NCBI GenBank assembly: GCA_027452245.1
Contig: DAIDGW010000161.1
Location: 32,235 to 96,234 of the forward strand
Length of the DNA: 64,000 nt
Source of the DNA: Acidobacteriaceae bacterium
GTDB taxonomy: Bacteria > Acidobacteriota > Terriglobia > Terriglobales > Acidobacteriaceae
Reading direction: 5' to 3'
Shown: in pieces, positions 8,555-16,756 of the stretch
Numbering within the stretch: the first letter of the stretch is position 1
How the letters are laid out: every line of letters starts with the position of its first letter
Made by a program: the position numbers and the translations under genes
Notes under the pieces: model-generated
Seen by the model: the letters and a program-made list of their open reading frames with translations, nothing else
Database searches by the model: none
What the model was told of the DNA's origin: nothing

Positions 8555-9670
8555 TTACTGCGCAGTCGGAGCGTAATATCCGCGCCGGGAACGTACGCGA
8601 AATTCCTTTCGATCATTGGCGACGATCTCAATCGTGCGGTAACTACCGTCGGCCCTGAAGTCAGCCGGCTTATAGGAAAGCGCGTACTGGCTGCGCAGTT
8701 CGTTCTGAATCTCGGCGAAGGCATTGGTCACGTCGCGAATCTGGAAGGGAAAGAACGCTCGGCCGCCGGTGGCATCGGCGATACGTTCCAGGACCTTGTC
8801 TCCGGGGCCTTTGGTACCGCTTACATTCGTGCTGATGGTATAGACGATGGCTTCGGCGCGCTGCGCCATTTCGATGGCTTCTTCGCGGCTGACGTGGCTC
8901 AGGTTGTCTTCACCATCGCTCAATAGAATGATGGCACGCCGCGTTTGGTATTTTCTTGGCGTCTTGATCAGCTTGTCACGGCAGGCATAATAAAGCGCAT
9001 CGTAGAGCGCCGTGCCTCCGCCCGGGCGGAGTTCGTGAACACCGTGGGCCAGCAATTCGGTATTGTCGGTGTAGTCCTGCGTGACCTCGGGGGTGGCATC
9101 GAATCCGACCACAAAGGCTCGGTCGTAGGGAGCATGAACCGTCTGATTCAGAAACTCAATGGCCGATTCCTGCTCGAACTTGAAGCGGTCACGCACGGAA
9201 TTGCTGGCATCAATCAGCAATCCTACTTCCAGAGGAAGATTGGTTTCAGCATGGAAGCTGCGAATTTCCGCGGGTGGCTTGTCGTCATCAAAAATCTGGA
9301 AGTCGCTCTGCTTCAGGTTGGTGATGCGCCGGCCATGCTTGTCGGTCACGACGAAGACGACGTTCACTTCGTTCGTGCCAACCTTGAAGGTCGCTACCTG
9401 ATCGGAATTGGCGGAGGGAGAGTCCGAAGACGAGGCCGGCTGGTTCGGGGGAGGAGTTGCGCCGTGGGCAGGATCGGCGGATGCTTTGACCGGAGCTGAA
9501 CCTGACGATGCCTGTGTATTGGATGGAGAAGATGTATTCTGCGATGCGGCAGGAGCGCTGGCTGCTGTGGACTGCGCGAGCATCCAGCCTCCGCACAAGG
9601 TCAACAGCAAACAGGCCAGACCCAGCCGGAACTGCACAATCTTTGAGGACACGACCCCTAGGAACTTCAT
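8555..9670 (-). CDS. VWFA-related acidobacterial domain protein
   Basis: A 371-residue exported protein with a signal peptide or N-terminal anchor (residues 13-32), then an Ala/Ser/Pro-rich linker to about residue 90, then the VWFA-related domain common in Acidobacteria (TIGR03436-like). The segment starts VNVVFVVTDKHGRRITNL and contains the metal-site-like GLLIDASNSVRDR and ILLSDGEDNLS, corresponding to the DxSxS and conserved Asp positions of VWFA folds. The end (FRVRSRRGYYAPTAQ) is characteristic of this family. The function is unknown; related proteins are presumed to mediate extracytoplasmic protein interactions. Two more copies lie at 59.4 and 60.9 kb. Confidence 0.88.
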   Translation of the reverse strand: MKFLGVVSSKIVQFRLGLACLLLTLCGGWMLAQSTAASAPAASQNTSSPSNTQASSGSAPVKASADPAHGATPPPNQPASSSDSPSANSDQVATFKVGTNEVNVVFVVTDKHGRRITNLKQSDFQIFDDDKPPAEIRSFHAETNLPLEVGLLIDASNSVRDRFKFEQESAIEFLNQTVHAPYDRAFVVGFDATPEVTQDYTDNTELLAHGVHELRPGGGTALYDALYYACRDKLIKTPRKYQTRRAIILLSDGEDNLSHVSREEAIEMAQRAEAIVYTISTNVSGTKGPGDKVLERIADATGGRAFFPFQIRDVTNAFAEIQNELRSQYALSYKPADFRADGSYRTIEIVANDRKEFRVRSRRGYYAPTAQ

Positions 9671-9711
9671 TTAATTTCCTATTATATCCAGTTACAAGCA
9701 GCAGGATTGTG

Positions 9712-10713
9712 CTAGGACTGTCTTAAATCTTGCCGCTGCAGGTTCCCCAAGAACTGCGCGAGTTCCGGCGGCAGCTGGCTTTGCAAAGCGATGCGTTTCC
9801 CGGTCCGTGGCTGGTTGAGCTCAAGTTCGGCGGCATGGAGAAAGTTGCGTCCGAGCGAAAGCGTTCCAAAGCCAGTTTTTGGCGGCCTCGCGCGGAGTTC
9901 ACGGGACGCGCCGTACAAGGCGTCTCCCACTACGGGATGCCCAAGTGATGCCATGTGCACCCGAATCTGGTGCGTTCGGCCCGTGTCGATTTTCACTTTG
10001 AGCAAGGTGAATTTGCCGTAGGGCGTACCGAGGCGCTGAACAATTTCGTAGTGAGAAACCGCCTCGCGTCCGCCGGAGAGCCGGGTGGTCATGCGCGTGC
10101 GCCGGACTCGATCGCGACTGATGCTCTGGCTGATGGTGCCGCGATCCTGCTTGACCCATCCTTGCACGAGAGCGATGTAGGTCTTTCTGACCTTGCGGGC
10201 GGCAAACTGGGCCGCCAGTTTGCGATGGGCATCGTCATTTTTCGCGACCACAATCAGTCCGCTGGTCTCTTTGTCGAGGCGGTGAACGATCCCGGGCCGG
10301 AGATCGCCGCCCACCCCGGACAGGCTGGCAAAATGGTGCAGGAGAGCATTCACCAGGGTGCCGCGATGGCGGGCGTCTTCGGTCGCACCGGCGCCGGCGT
10401 GCACCATCATTCCGGCGGGCTTATTGACGATGGCAAGGTCCTCGTCCTCGTAAACAATGTCCAGTGGAATCTGTTCCGCGATGGCCCGAAGAGGCGGACG
10501 TTCCGCCGGGCCCAGCATGGAGATCTGCTCGTCTCCGCGCAACTTGAGAGAGGGCTTCGCGGCAGCACCATTGACCATGACTTTTCCTGCACTAATCAAG
10601 TCCTGGATGCGGGCGCGGCTTACGCCGTCCAATTTGGTGGCGAGGAACTGGTCGAGACGCCTGCTGGCATCCGCCGGGGAAACGGTGATTGTGATGTGAG
10701 TTGAATCTGCCAC
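9712..10713 (-). CDS. rluD: RluD-family 23S rRNA pseudouridine synthase
   Basis: A 333-residue pseudouridine synthase. An S4 RNA-binding domain occupies about residues 14-75 (RRLDQFLATKLDGVSRARIQDLI), and the catalytic domain follows. It contains the catalytic-Asp motif HRLDKETSGLIVVAKN and later RTHQIRVHMASLGHPVVGD, both diagnostic of the RluA/RluD family. It would isomerise uridines in 23S rRNA helix 69 if it is truly RluD; RluC or another paralogue cannot be excluded. The start at 10713 gives a normal N terminus. Confidence 0.88.
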   Translation of the reverse strand: MADSTHITITVSPADASRRLDQFLATKLDGVSRARIQDLISAGKVMVNGAAAKPSLKLRGDEQISMLGPAERPPLRAIAEQIPLDIVYEDEDLAIVNKPAGMMVHAGAGATEDARHRGTLVNALLHHFASLSGVGGDLRPGIVHRLDKETSGLIVVAKNDDAHRKLAAQFAARKVRKTYIALVQGWVKQDRGTISQSISRDRVRRTRMTTRLSGGREAVSHYEIVQRLGTPYGKFTLLKVKIDTGRTHQIRVHMASLGHPVVGDALYGASRELRARPPKTGFGTLSLGRNFLHAAELELNQPRTGKRIALQSQLPPELAQFLGNLQRQDLRQS

Positions 10714-10788
10714 CGTGGCTGGAACGTTATCACAAGCAAAACGGGAGATGTTGATGCGAGAACCGAGTTCCAGGACAGACAGCCGTGA

Positions 10789-11019
10789 TCAGTAGTTATG
10801 GTGGGGGTAATGGGTCTTCTTCACCGATTGCTTGAACATCTTCTGCTGCCGCTTGCGTTGCGCCTTGGCAAACTTCTTATTGGCTTTCATCTGGCGCTTC
10901 TGCAGTTTGCGGGCCGCGCGTGCCTGGGCTTTTGGACTATTGCTCGAGCGAGCGTAAACCATGCCGGTTCCGCTGAAGCACAGAACCGCGAGTAAGAGGA
11001 AGCTGGCTAATCTTCTCAT
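10789..11019 (-). CDS. Small secreted highly basic protein
   Basis: A 76-residue protein with a clear signal peptide (MRRLASFLLLAVLCFSGTGMVYA, cleavage after about 23). The mature part is very rich in Lys, Arg, Gln and Ala, with repeated KxxxKxxxK-like spacing and a HYPHHNY tail. I do not recognise a family. The charge pattern suggests binding to an anionic envelope component or nucleic acid, but this is speculation. It is a single gene between rluD and lgt, all leftward. Confidence 0.55.
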   Translation of the reverse strand: MRRLASFLLLAVLCFSGTGMVYARSSNSPKAQARAARKLQKRQMKANKKFAKAQRKRQQKMFKQSVKKTHYPHHNY

Positions 11020-11130
11020 AAGCTATCCGCCACACGACCTTGTCAGATTTTGAGCGCGACACGACACGCGCTGCCAGATCACTAAAGACCAATTACCACA
11101 GTCTGAGCCAATTTGGCATTATCGGACAGG

Positions 11131-12048
11131 CTACCGGGTCGCCCCCACCGGATGGGCGGCAACCGTCTTCGCCCCTGGGCGCAGCCACCAGATAATCCCC
11201 CCAGCCAGCACCAGCCCGATGGAGATCAGTTGCGTGCCCGACATGGCGCCGCCGAATACGGACCCGCGGCCGGGATCATCGCGAATGAACTCCAACAGGA
11301 AGCGCGCTATACCATAGATAAACATAAATGCGCCGATAATCTGCCCGTCGAACTTGCGCCTTTTCAGCAGCCACATCAGGAAGAAGAAGTTCGCCAGTTC
11401 CACCGCGGATTCGAACAGCTGGGTCGGCTGCAGCGGGATGTTCAACGGCGTTCCGGTAATGTCATGCGCCAGCGGATTGGTGAATGTGACACCCCACCAA
11501 TGATGAGTTTCTTTTCCGTAGCAGCATCCTGCGGCAAAACAGCCGACGCGACCAATGGCGTGCCCCAGGGCCAGTCCGGGAGCAAAGGCGTCGCATGTTC
11601 CCAGGGCAGGCATGTGGTGCTTGTGGACATACCAGGCTGCCACGGCGAAAGCGGCCAGCAGGCCGCCGGAGAAGACCCCTCCCGCCTGAAGCGTCGCCAG
11701 GCTGAAGATCTCGCTGGGATGGGCAGCATACGTGCCCCAATCATTGATGATGTAAAGGATCTTAGCGCCGATGATGCCGCCCAGTACGACAAGAATGCCC
11801 AGGTTCCATGCGTTTTCTTCGTCGATGCCGATGCGTTTGGAGTTGGAGACGCTGACCCAGAGGCCGATCAATACGCCCATTGCGACCAGAAATCCGTAGG
11901 TCGGAAGAAAGAAATGCCCAAAATGTACGAGTTGGGGAAACACTGTATTTTTAGATGCGGGGAGCGAGAGAATCGCTTCTTGGAACAGTCTAGCAGGAAA
12001 GAACGCCTGCCGTGAGGCGAGCGTAAAAGACATCCATTGAAAGAGCAA
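11131..12048 (-). CDS. lgt: Prolipoprotein diacylglyceryl transferase
   Basis: An integral inner-membrane enzyme of about 300 residues that transfers diacylglycerol from phosphatidylglycerol to the lipobox Cys of prolipoproteins. Family signs are HFFLPTYGFLVAMG in the first membrane segment, the signature region GRVGCFAAGCCYG (the usual GRxGNFxNxE is changed to a Cys form, as in some deltaproteobacterial and acidobacterial members), LQPTQLFES and ARFLLEFIRDD. The start is uncertain: TTG 12048, ATG 12033 and GTG 11943 are in frame, none with a good ribosome-binding site, and the family N terminus fits best near 11943. It lies in the mre block, preceded by a 400-bp leader. Confidence 0.87.
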   Translation of the reverse strand: MLFQWMSFTLASRQAFFPARLFQEAILSLPASKNTVFPQLVHFGHFFLPTYGFLVAMGVLIGLWVSVSNSKRIGIDEENAWNLGILVVLGGIIGAKILYIINDWGTYAAHPSEIFSLATLQAGGVFSGGLLAAFAVAAWYVHKHHMPALGTCDAFAPGLALGHAIGRVGCFAAGCCYGKETHHWWGVTFTNPLAHDITGTPLNIPLQPTQLFESAVELANFFFLMWLLKRRKFDGQIIGAFMFIYGIARFLLEFIRDDPGRGSVFGGAMSGTQLISIGLVLAGGIIWWLRPGAKTVAAHPVGATR

Positions 12049-12447
12049 AAAACTGAGAATAAAGCCGACCCACTGTGCCGTGTGACGGGCCGAGAATGAA
12101 CCCGTCGGTAGACGTTGGGAACCCGCCGAGACCCTTTAGGCATCTCCGCTTGGCGGAGCGTCGCTCACCGGATCCTAGTTCGAGTCGAGCCCCCGTTCAT
12201 TCTGCATTGGTTCAAATTTCGGTTACCGCCATCACCAACCCCGCAGGCCGGCTTTCAATTCGGATGCTAGGCAAATTCCCGAGAATTGGCAAGCGGCAGA
12301 CCATAAAAAGATGGCAGAACGCTTGCAACGAAAGTAATCGGTCCATCGCAGTTCCCGCTTGCAAACTACAGATGTCTGGCGGATATGGGCTCCCGAAGCA
12401 TCGTCCTTCAATCTCTTTGCTCACTCGCTATTTCGGCGGCGGCTTAC
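12049..12447. other. 400-bp non-coding region with structured element upstream of lgt
   Basis: No credible gene lies here; both open frames have unconvincing composition. Between 12094 and 12202, GAATGAAC and GTTCATTC form an 8-bp closing stem around three hairpin-like elements: CGTC-GGTA-GACG (12103-12114), CTCCGC-TTG-GCGGAG (12144-12158) and a T-loop-like TTCGAGTC (12179-12186). The arrangement recalls a tRNA with a long extra arm, but the T stem does not pair. It could be a 5' leader of lgt or a degenerate RNA gene. Confidence 0.4.
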
Positions 12448-13587
12448 TCACAAGTGCACGATGTTCAGGAGCACATACAAGCTTAGGAGCACGAGAGCGG
12501 GACCACCGAAAATCATCAGCATCGACTTCCATCCCAGGGACTGCACCACTTCCCGCTGGCTACGCCAGGAAATCATGAATGTGGGATTGTTCGTTCCCTT
12601 CATCAGTACCGTTGCAGGATGAGCGTCAAAGCCCTTGCCGGATCCGTCGTGCGACGCCGGATTCCCTCCCGCACCGGAAGCGGCTTGCGGTGTGATGCTG
12701 ACCGGAGCCAGGGTGCTGCCGAGACCGGCCGCGCTCCAAGCCGCTGGATTCGAGATTCCTGCCCTCAACAGAGCGGACGCAATCTTCTGCTGCTGCGCCG
12801 GATCCGCCGTATTCATTTTCGCCGCAGGCGTCGGCAATACGCTGACTGGCTGGCCAACCAGCACATCGTCATTCGTCGAGGAATCTGTCATTTTGCCCAT
12901 GAGGTTCTGGGCGGCAATCGAAATGCGCTGCAGCGGCGCTGTCCCACTCAGGTTGTGCTCATTATCGAAGATGGGGACCGGAGTGACTTCAAGTCCGGGA
13001 TTTTCCGCCAGCGTTCCCACGATGAACAGCGCATTCTTCGGCTTGATGCAATACTCCTCGACCTTGATCTTGTTGTCGGTTGCAATTCCGTGACGGCCCA
13101 GAAAATCGCGCACTGTCTCGGGCGTGGAGTCGAGCGTACTAAACATCGAATTGCTGAATTCCTGATGGAAGTCGCAGTGGAGATCCAGGTCTGCTCCGCG
13201 CGGGCTGATGAGCACCGTACCGGTGTTGTCGTCCACAAAAAATGGCACGTGCGCGCACTCCGACGCGATCTTCACCCATTCACTATTCTTCCCCCCCCGC
13301 TTGTACTCCCAGACCATGGTTCGATAGAAATGCGACTCGCGCCGCGTGATCGGCGCCGTAATTGTGTAGGGTCCAACGGCTAGGCCGCTGATTTCTACCA
13401 TGCCCATGGAAGCGCTGCGGATCTTAGAGAACGGAGTATCCATGATCAGCCGACGCCTTTGCAGCAGCCGGAATCCGTAAAAGAACAGGAAAATCCCCGC
13501 GCCGATTCCGACCGCACACCAGAGGATCAACCCGTTATTGTTGGGGGTGCGAATTAGCAGCGCAATGTGCATGCAGACTTGTGCCAC
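12448..13587 (-). CDS. GIDE-domain membrane protein
   Basis: A 379-residue protein with an N-terminal membrane helix (about 19-41), a cytoplasmic or periplasmic domain, and a C-terminal helix (about 356-378). Residues 50-180 carry the GIDE-type domain known from mitochondrial E3 ligases such as MULAN and from prokaryotic homologues: KIRSASMGMVEISGLA, SHFYRTMVWEYKR and FFVDDNTGTVLISPRGADLD are its recognisable segments. No RING finger is present, as expected in bacteria. The middle is Ala/Pro/Gly-rich. The first in-frame start is GTG at 13587; ATG 13572 is an alternative. It sits directly downstream of mreD, which suggests an envelope role, but the function is unknown. Confidence 0.72.
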   Translation of the reverse strand: MAQVCMHIALLIRTPNNNGLILWCAVGIGAGIFLFFYGFRLLQRRRLIMDTPFSKIRSASMGMVEISGLAVGPYTITAPITRRESHFYRTMVWEYKRGGKNSEWVKIASECAHVPFFVDDNTGTVLISPRGADLDLHCDFHQEFSNSMFSTLDSTPETVRDFLGRHGIATDNKIKVEEYCIKPKNALFIVGTLAENPGLEVTPVPIFDNEHNLSGTAPLQRISIAAQNLMGKMTDSSTNDDVLVGQPVSVLPTPAAKMNTADPAQQQKIASALLRAGISNPAAWSAAGLGSTLAPVSITPQAASGAGGNPASHDGSGKGFDAHPATVLMKGTNNPTFMISWRSQREVVQSLGWKSMLMIFGGPALVLLSLYVLLNIVHL

Positions 13588-13685
13588 TGGAGCGACGCCG
13601 CTCCGGATGGCTTCAGGCTAACGAACGCACTGCGCAGCCGCAGCTTACGTTAGTAATGAGTTGGGCGTCGTGTCTGAGCCGCGGC

Positions 13686-14204
13686 TTAGGTTCGCTGCTT
13701 GAATTTGTCGAGGACGAAATAGAGGAAAATGCCCAAAGCGGCGTTGGCAAGACCAGCGACCAGGCCCCGACTCCAACTCCAGGTCAGAGTGAGATTTACC
13801 ATGCCGCGGGCGACCGCGAAATACACAGCAGAATGAACCAGGTAAAAGCCGAACGTGATCAAAAAGCGTGCCCCGGTATTTTCAACATCCAGTCTCGATC
13901 CCAAAGAGGAAGCGCCGTATCCCACAACGGTCTTGGCGATGCCATAGACACCGATGGGATATCCGCCGAGACAGTCCTGAAAGAGTCCAATCGCCGCGCC
14001 GGTTAACAAGCCCGCAATCGGATTGCGCCGCGCCATGGCAAAGAAGATCGTGACCAGCAGCGGCAAGTCGAATATCGAGAAGAATGGGAAGTGCCGTGGT
14101 AAGAAAGCTTGCAAGAAGATCGCCAGCAGCGGCACTCCGATGGTGACCGGGATACTGAACCGGTAGACCTCGATCTGCTCTCCAGATGTGTAAGTGATGG
14201 GCAC
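13686..14204 (-). CDS. mreD: Rod shape-determining protein MreD
   Basis: A 172-residue inner-membrane protein with about five hydrophobic spans, the third partner of MreB and MreC in the elongasome. I place the start at GTG 14204, one base after the mreC stop (TAG-C-GTG), rather than at the more distal in-frame start at 14273, which would overlap mreC by 68 bp and add a charged, non-family extension. The segment containing NPIAGLLTGAAIGLFQD is typical of MreD. It is the last mre gene; the usual PBP2 and RodA genes do not follow, and a GIDE-domain gene takes their place. Confidence 0.83.
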   Translation of the reverse strand: MPITYTSGEQIEVYRFSIPVTIGVPLLAIFLQAFLPRHFPFFSIFDLPLLVTIFFAMARRNPIAGLLTGAAIGLFQDCLGGYPIGVYGIAKTVVGYGASSLGSRLDVENTGARFLITFGFYLVHSAVYFAVARGMVNLTLTWSWSRGLVAGLANAALGIFLYFVLDKFKQRT

Positions 14205-14205
14205 G

Positions 14206-15495
14206 CTAGTGAGTCTCGTTCGAAGTTTGCGGCGGACTGGCAGGCTTGGGTTGGATAGACGAATTCTGGGCAACGCGCCCAGCCTGCCCCTTGGCCGGCG
14301 CCGCGGCAGGAATTCCTTGTTTGGTCGTTGGCTTCTGGCCCGGCTTTACAGCGGGAGGAGAGTTCGCGTCTGTTACGTGAGGCGGTGTACCCGCAGCCGA
14401 GGGCGGCGTGGTCGTCTTTACAGAAGGCGTACCGGTCACGGGCTGGGTAGCTGCCGGCGTTCCCGTGGCCGATTTGGGCTGTAGCGTTGATCCAGGCGTA
14501 GTTTGCGTGCCCGCAGCGGTTTTGGGCTGCACCGGCGCTGTGTTGGACACGGCTGATGCAGGGACGGAAGAAATCGGAGTCGCAGGCGGAGCGTCAGGCA
14601 CCGAAGGCAGACGCTGCGCCAGGATGTCGGCAGCGCGCGTGTGTTGACCTTCGTCTGCTACAGCTTGCCGATCCTGCTTCTGGGTGACGACCAGCACTTC
14701 TTCCAACCGGCTGAGGTCAGCATACGGCTTCACCCGAATATCGAGGAAGGTCTCTTTTCCGTTCTTCACTTGTGAGACAGTTCCTACGGGCAAGCCCTTG
14801 GGAAAGATGCGGTCTCCGCCGCTGGTTAGCACGGTTTCGCCCGGCTTGACGTCCTCGTCGCTCATGATGTGCTCAAGGATCACCTGGCCGTTGGCGGTGC
14901 CACGCAAGCCGCCCTGCAACCGCGATTTTTCCAGGATCACGCCCACCCCGCTGCTCTGGTCATTGATGAGCAGGACCAGCGAGGTCGAAGGATAGACGCG
15001 CAGGATTTTCCCGACGATGCCATTGGCGGTGATGACGGCCATGTCGGGGGCAAGGCCCTGGTCCGAGCCTTTGTCGATGTATACGGCGCGCGAAAGATCG
15101 CTGCCGCTGGAACCAATTACCTGGGCCGCTACGGTCTTGGCGACGACCTGTTCTTTGAACGAAAGCAGCGACTGCAACCTGCGAGCCTGCGCGGCGTCTT
15201 CGCTCAACCGGACCTCCTGCAGCCGCATCTGTTCGATCTGCTTCTCAAGATCACGATTTTCCGCTCGCACGCCGCGAAGGTAGACGTAGTTGTGCCAGAT
15301 ACCGCTGACACCCTCCTGAAGGGAAACCAGTCCGCGCTCAAAGGGTGTGATCGCATCGACAGCCCATATGCGGATCAGGCGGGTATTTTCCGAGTCGTTG
15401 CCGCGTTTGACCTGCACCGCCAATCCCAGCACCTGCAGGAACAACACTCCTACCAGAATGATGAGGTTGCGGTAGCGGCCGAGAACAGATTCCAT
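14206..15495 (-). CDS. mreC: Rod shape-determining protein MreC
   Basis: A 429-residue bitopic protein: membrane helix at 11-28, a coiled coil at about 70-110 (RAENRDLEKQIEQMRLQE), then the beta-barrel MreC domain with VIGSSGSDLSRAVYIDKGS and VLLINDQSSGVGVILE. It links MreB to the periplasmic peptidoglycan synthases. After about residue 285 there is an unusually long Pro/Ala/Thr/Gln-rich tail of some 140 residues, of low complexity, absent from the family core; it is probably periplasmic and disordered. It lies downstream of mreB, from which it is separated by a strong hairpin that overlaps its presumed ribosome-binding site. Confidence 0.93.
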   Translation of the reverse strand: MESVLGRYRNLIILVGVLFLQVLGLAVQVKRGNDSENTRLIRIWAVDAITPFERGLVSLQEGVSGIWHNYVYLRGVRAENRDLEKQIEQMRLQEVRLSEDAAQARRLQSLLSFKEQVVAKTVAAQVIGSSGSDLSRAVYIDKGSDQGLAPDMAVITANGIVGKILRVYPSTSLVLLINDQSSGVGVILEKSRLQGGLRGTANGQVILEHIMSDEDVKPGETVLTSGGDRIFPKGLPVGTVSQVKNGKETFLDIRVKPYADLSRLEEVLVVTQKQDRQAVADEGQHTRAADILAQRLPSVPDAPPATPISSVPASAVSNTAPVQPKTAAGTQTTPGSTLQPKSATGTPAATQPVTGTPSVKTTTPPSAAGTPPHVTDANSPPAVKPGQKPTTKQGIPAAAPAKGQAGRVAQNSSIQPKPASPPQTSNETH

Positions 15496-15497
15496 AC

Positions 15498-15545
15498 AGT
15501 CCCGAGTCGCGAGTGATGAGCCCCGAGTTTACGCGACTCAGGACT
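15498..15545 (-). promoter_or_regulatory. Hairpin between mreB and mreC covering the mreC ribosome-binding site
   Basis: On the minus strand the arms 15545-15532 and 15511-15498 pair over 14 positions with one mismatch, enclosing a 20-nt loop. The 3' arm contains GGGA (15503-15500), the only Shine-Dalgarno-like sequence before the mreC ATG at 15495. The structure could lower MreC synthesis relative to MreB, or protect the mreB end of a processed message. Confidence 0.4.
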
Positions 15546-15550
15546 CGCAG

Positions 15551-16615
15551 CTATTCAATCGATATTTTCCGGAGCAGCTTAAAGTCGCTCAGCATTTTCC
15601 CCGTGCCCAGCACTACGCTGCACAGCGGATCGTCAGCGATGGATACCGGCAGGCCGGTTTCTTCCCGGATGCGCTTGTCCAGATTCTTCAACAGCGCCCC
15701 GCCTCCCGTCAAAACGATACCGCGGTCGCTGATGTCGGCGGACAGCTCCGGTGGCGTACGTTCGAGGGCGACGCGAATCGCATTCATGATTGTGGAAACA
15801 CATTCGCTCAAGGCTTCGCGAATTTCGCCGTCATCGACGGTGATCGTCTTGGGCACACCTTCGATCAGGTTCCGACCTTTAATCTCCATCGTCATCGGCT
15901 TATCAAGTTGATGGGCCGAACCGATTTCCATTTTGATCTGCTCGGCCGTGCGTTCGCCGATCAGCAGATTATATTTCCGCTTCAGGTAGTTCATGACGGC
16001 TTCGTCCATCTGGTTACCGGCCATTCGAACCGACCGCGAATAGACGATGCCACTCAAGGAAATCACCGCAATGTCGGTAGTCCCGCCGCCGATGTCGACG
16101 ACCATGTTGCCGCTTGGTTCCGTGATGGGAAGACCCGCACCGATCGCGGCCACCATGGCCTGCTCGACCAAGTGCACCTCGCTGGCCTTGGCGCGATAGG
16201 CCGAATCCATGACGGCGCGCTTTTCCACCTGCGTGATCTCGGAAGGCACGCCAATGACGATACGGGGATGCACCAGCATCTTCCGGTTGTGCGCCTTCTG
16301 AATGAAGTAGTTGAGCATCTTTTCGGTGACCTTAAAATCGGCGATCACGCCGTCCTTCATCGGCTTGATGGCGACAATGTTGCCGGGCGTGCGGCCCAGC
16401 ATCTCCTTCGCCTCTTTGCCCACGGCTTCAACCTCGCCCGTGTTTTTGTTGATGGCGACAATCGACGGCTCATTGACGACGATGCCCTTGCCGCGCGCAT
16501 ACACCAGCGTGTTGGCGGTGCCGAGGTCAATCGCAAGGTCGCTGGAAAAGATGCTGAACAGCGACCGCAGATTGTGATTGCGCGCCGCGCCTGTATGAAA
16601 TCCGTTGCTTGACAT
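15551..16615 (-). CDS. mreB: Rod shape-determining actin-like protein MreB
   Basis: A 354-residue bacterial actin that polymerises under the inner membrane and positions the cell-wall elongation machinery. The phosphate-1 loop DLAIDLGTANTLVY lies at about 27-40, phosphate-2 is MVVDIGGGTTDIAVISL, and the adenosine motif is GIVLTGGGALLKNLD; all are canonical. A short N-terminal extension (MSSNGFHTGAARN) precedes the core. It opens a leftward mreB-mreC-mreD set. The organism is therefore probably rod-shaped. Confidence 0.97.
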   Translation of the reverse strand: MSSNGFHTGAARNHNLRSLFSIFSSDLAIDLGTANTLVYARGKGIVVNEPSIVAINKNTGEVEAVGKEAKEMLGRTPGNIVAIKPMKDGVIADFKVTEKMLNYFIQKAHNRKMLVHPRIVIGVPSEITQVEKRAVMDSAYRAKASEVHLVEQAMVAAIGAGLPITEPSGNMVVDIGGGTTDIAVISLSGIVYSRSVRMAGNQMDEAVMNYLKRKYNLLIGERTAEQIKMEIGSAHQLDKPMTMEIKGRNLIEGVPKTITVDDGEIREALSECVSTIMNAIRVALERTPPELSADISDRGIVLTGGGALLKNLDKRIREETGLPVSIADDPLCSVVLGTGKMLSDFKLLRKISIE

Positions 16616-16756
16616 GACGAAATTTCCCGCGTCTTTCGTGAACTACACTGTCCCGGGAGGTCCCGGAAATTCCTTGCGGGCTGCTGCCAGCCCTGATTCT
16701 ACGTGCTTACCTGCAAATCGGTCGTTACCGAAAGTTCCTGCCCGAACAGTCTTCGA

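Noticed and set aside
12075..12578. 167-codon plus-strand frame in the lgt upstream gap
   Set aside because: It overlaps the C-terminal coding region of the GIDE gene, has no family resemblance and has a composition typical of an antisense shadow.
14205..14273. Longer mreD start at 14273
   Set aside because: It would overlap mreC by 68 bp and add a basic segment absent from MreD; GTG 14204 directly after the mreC stop fits better.
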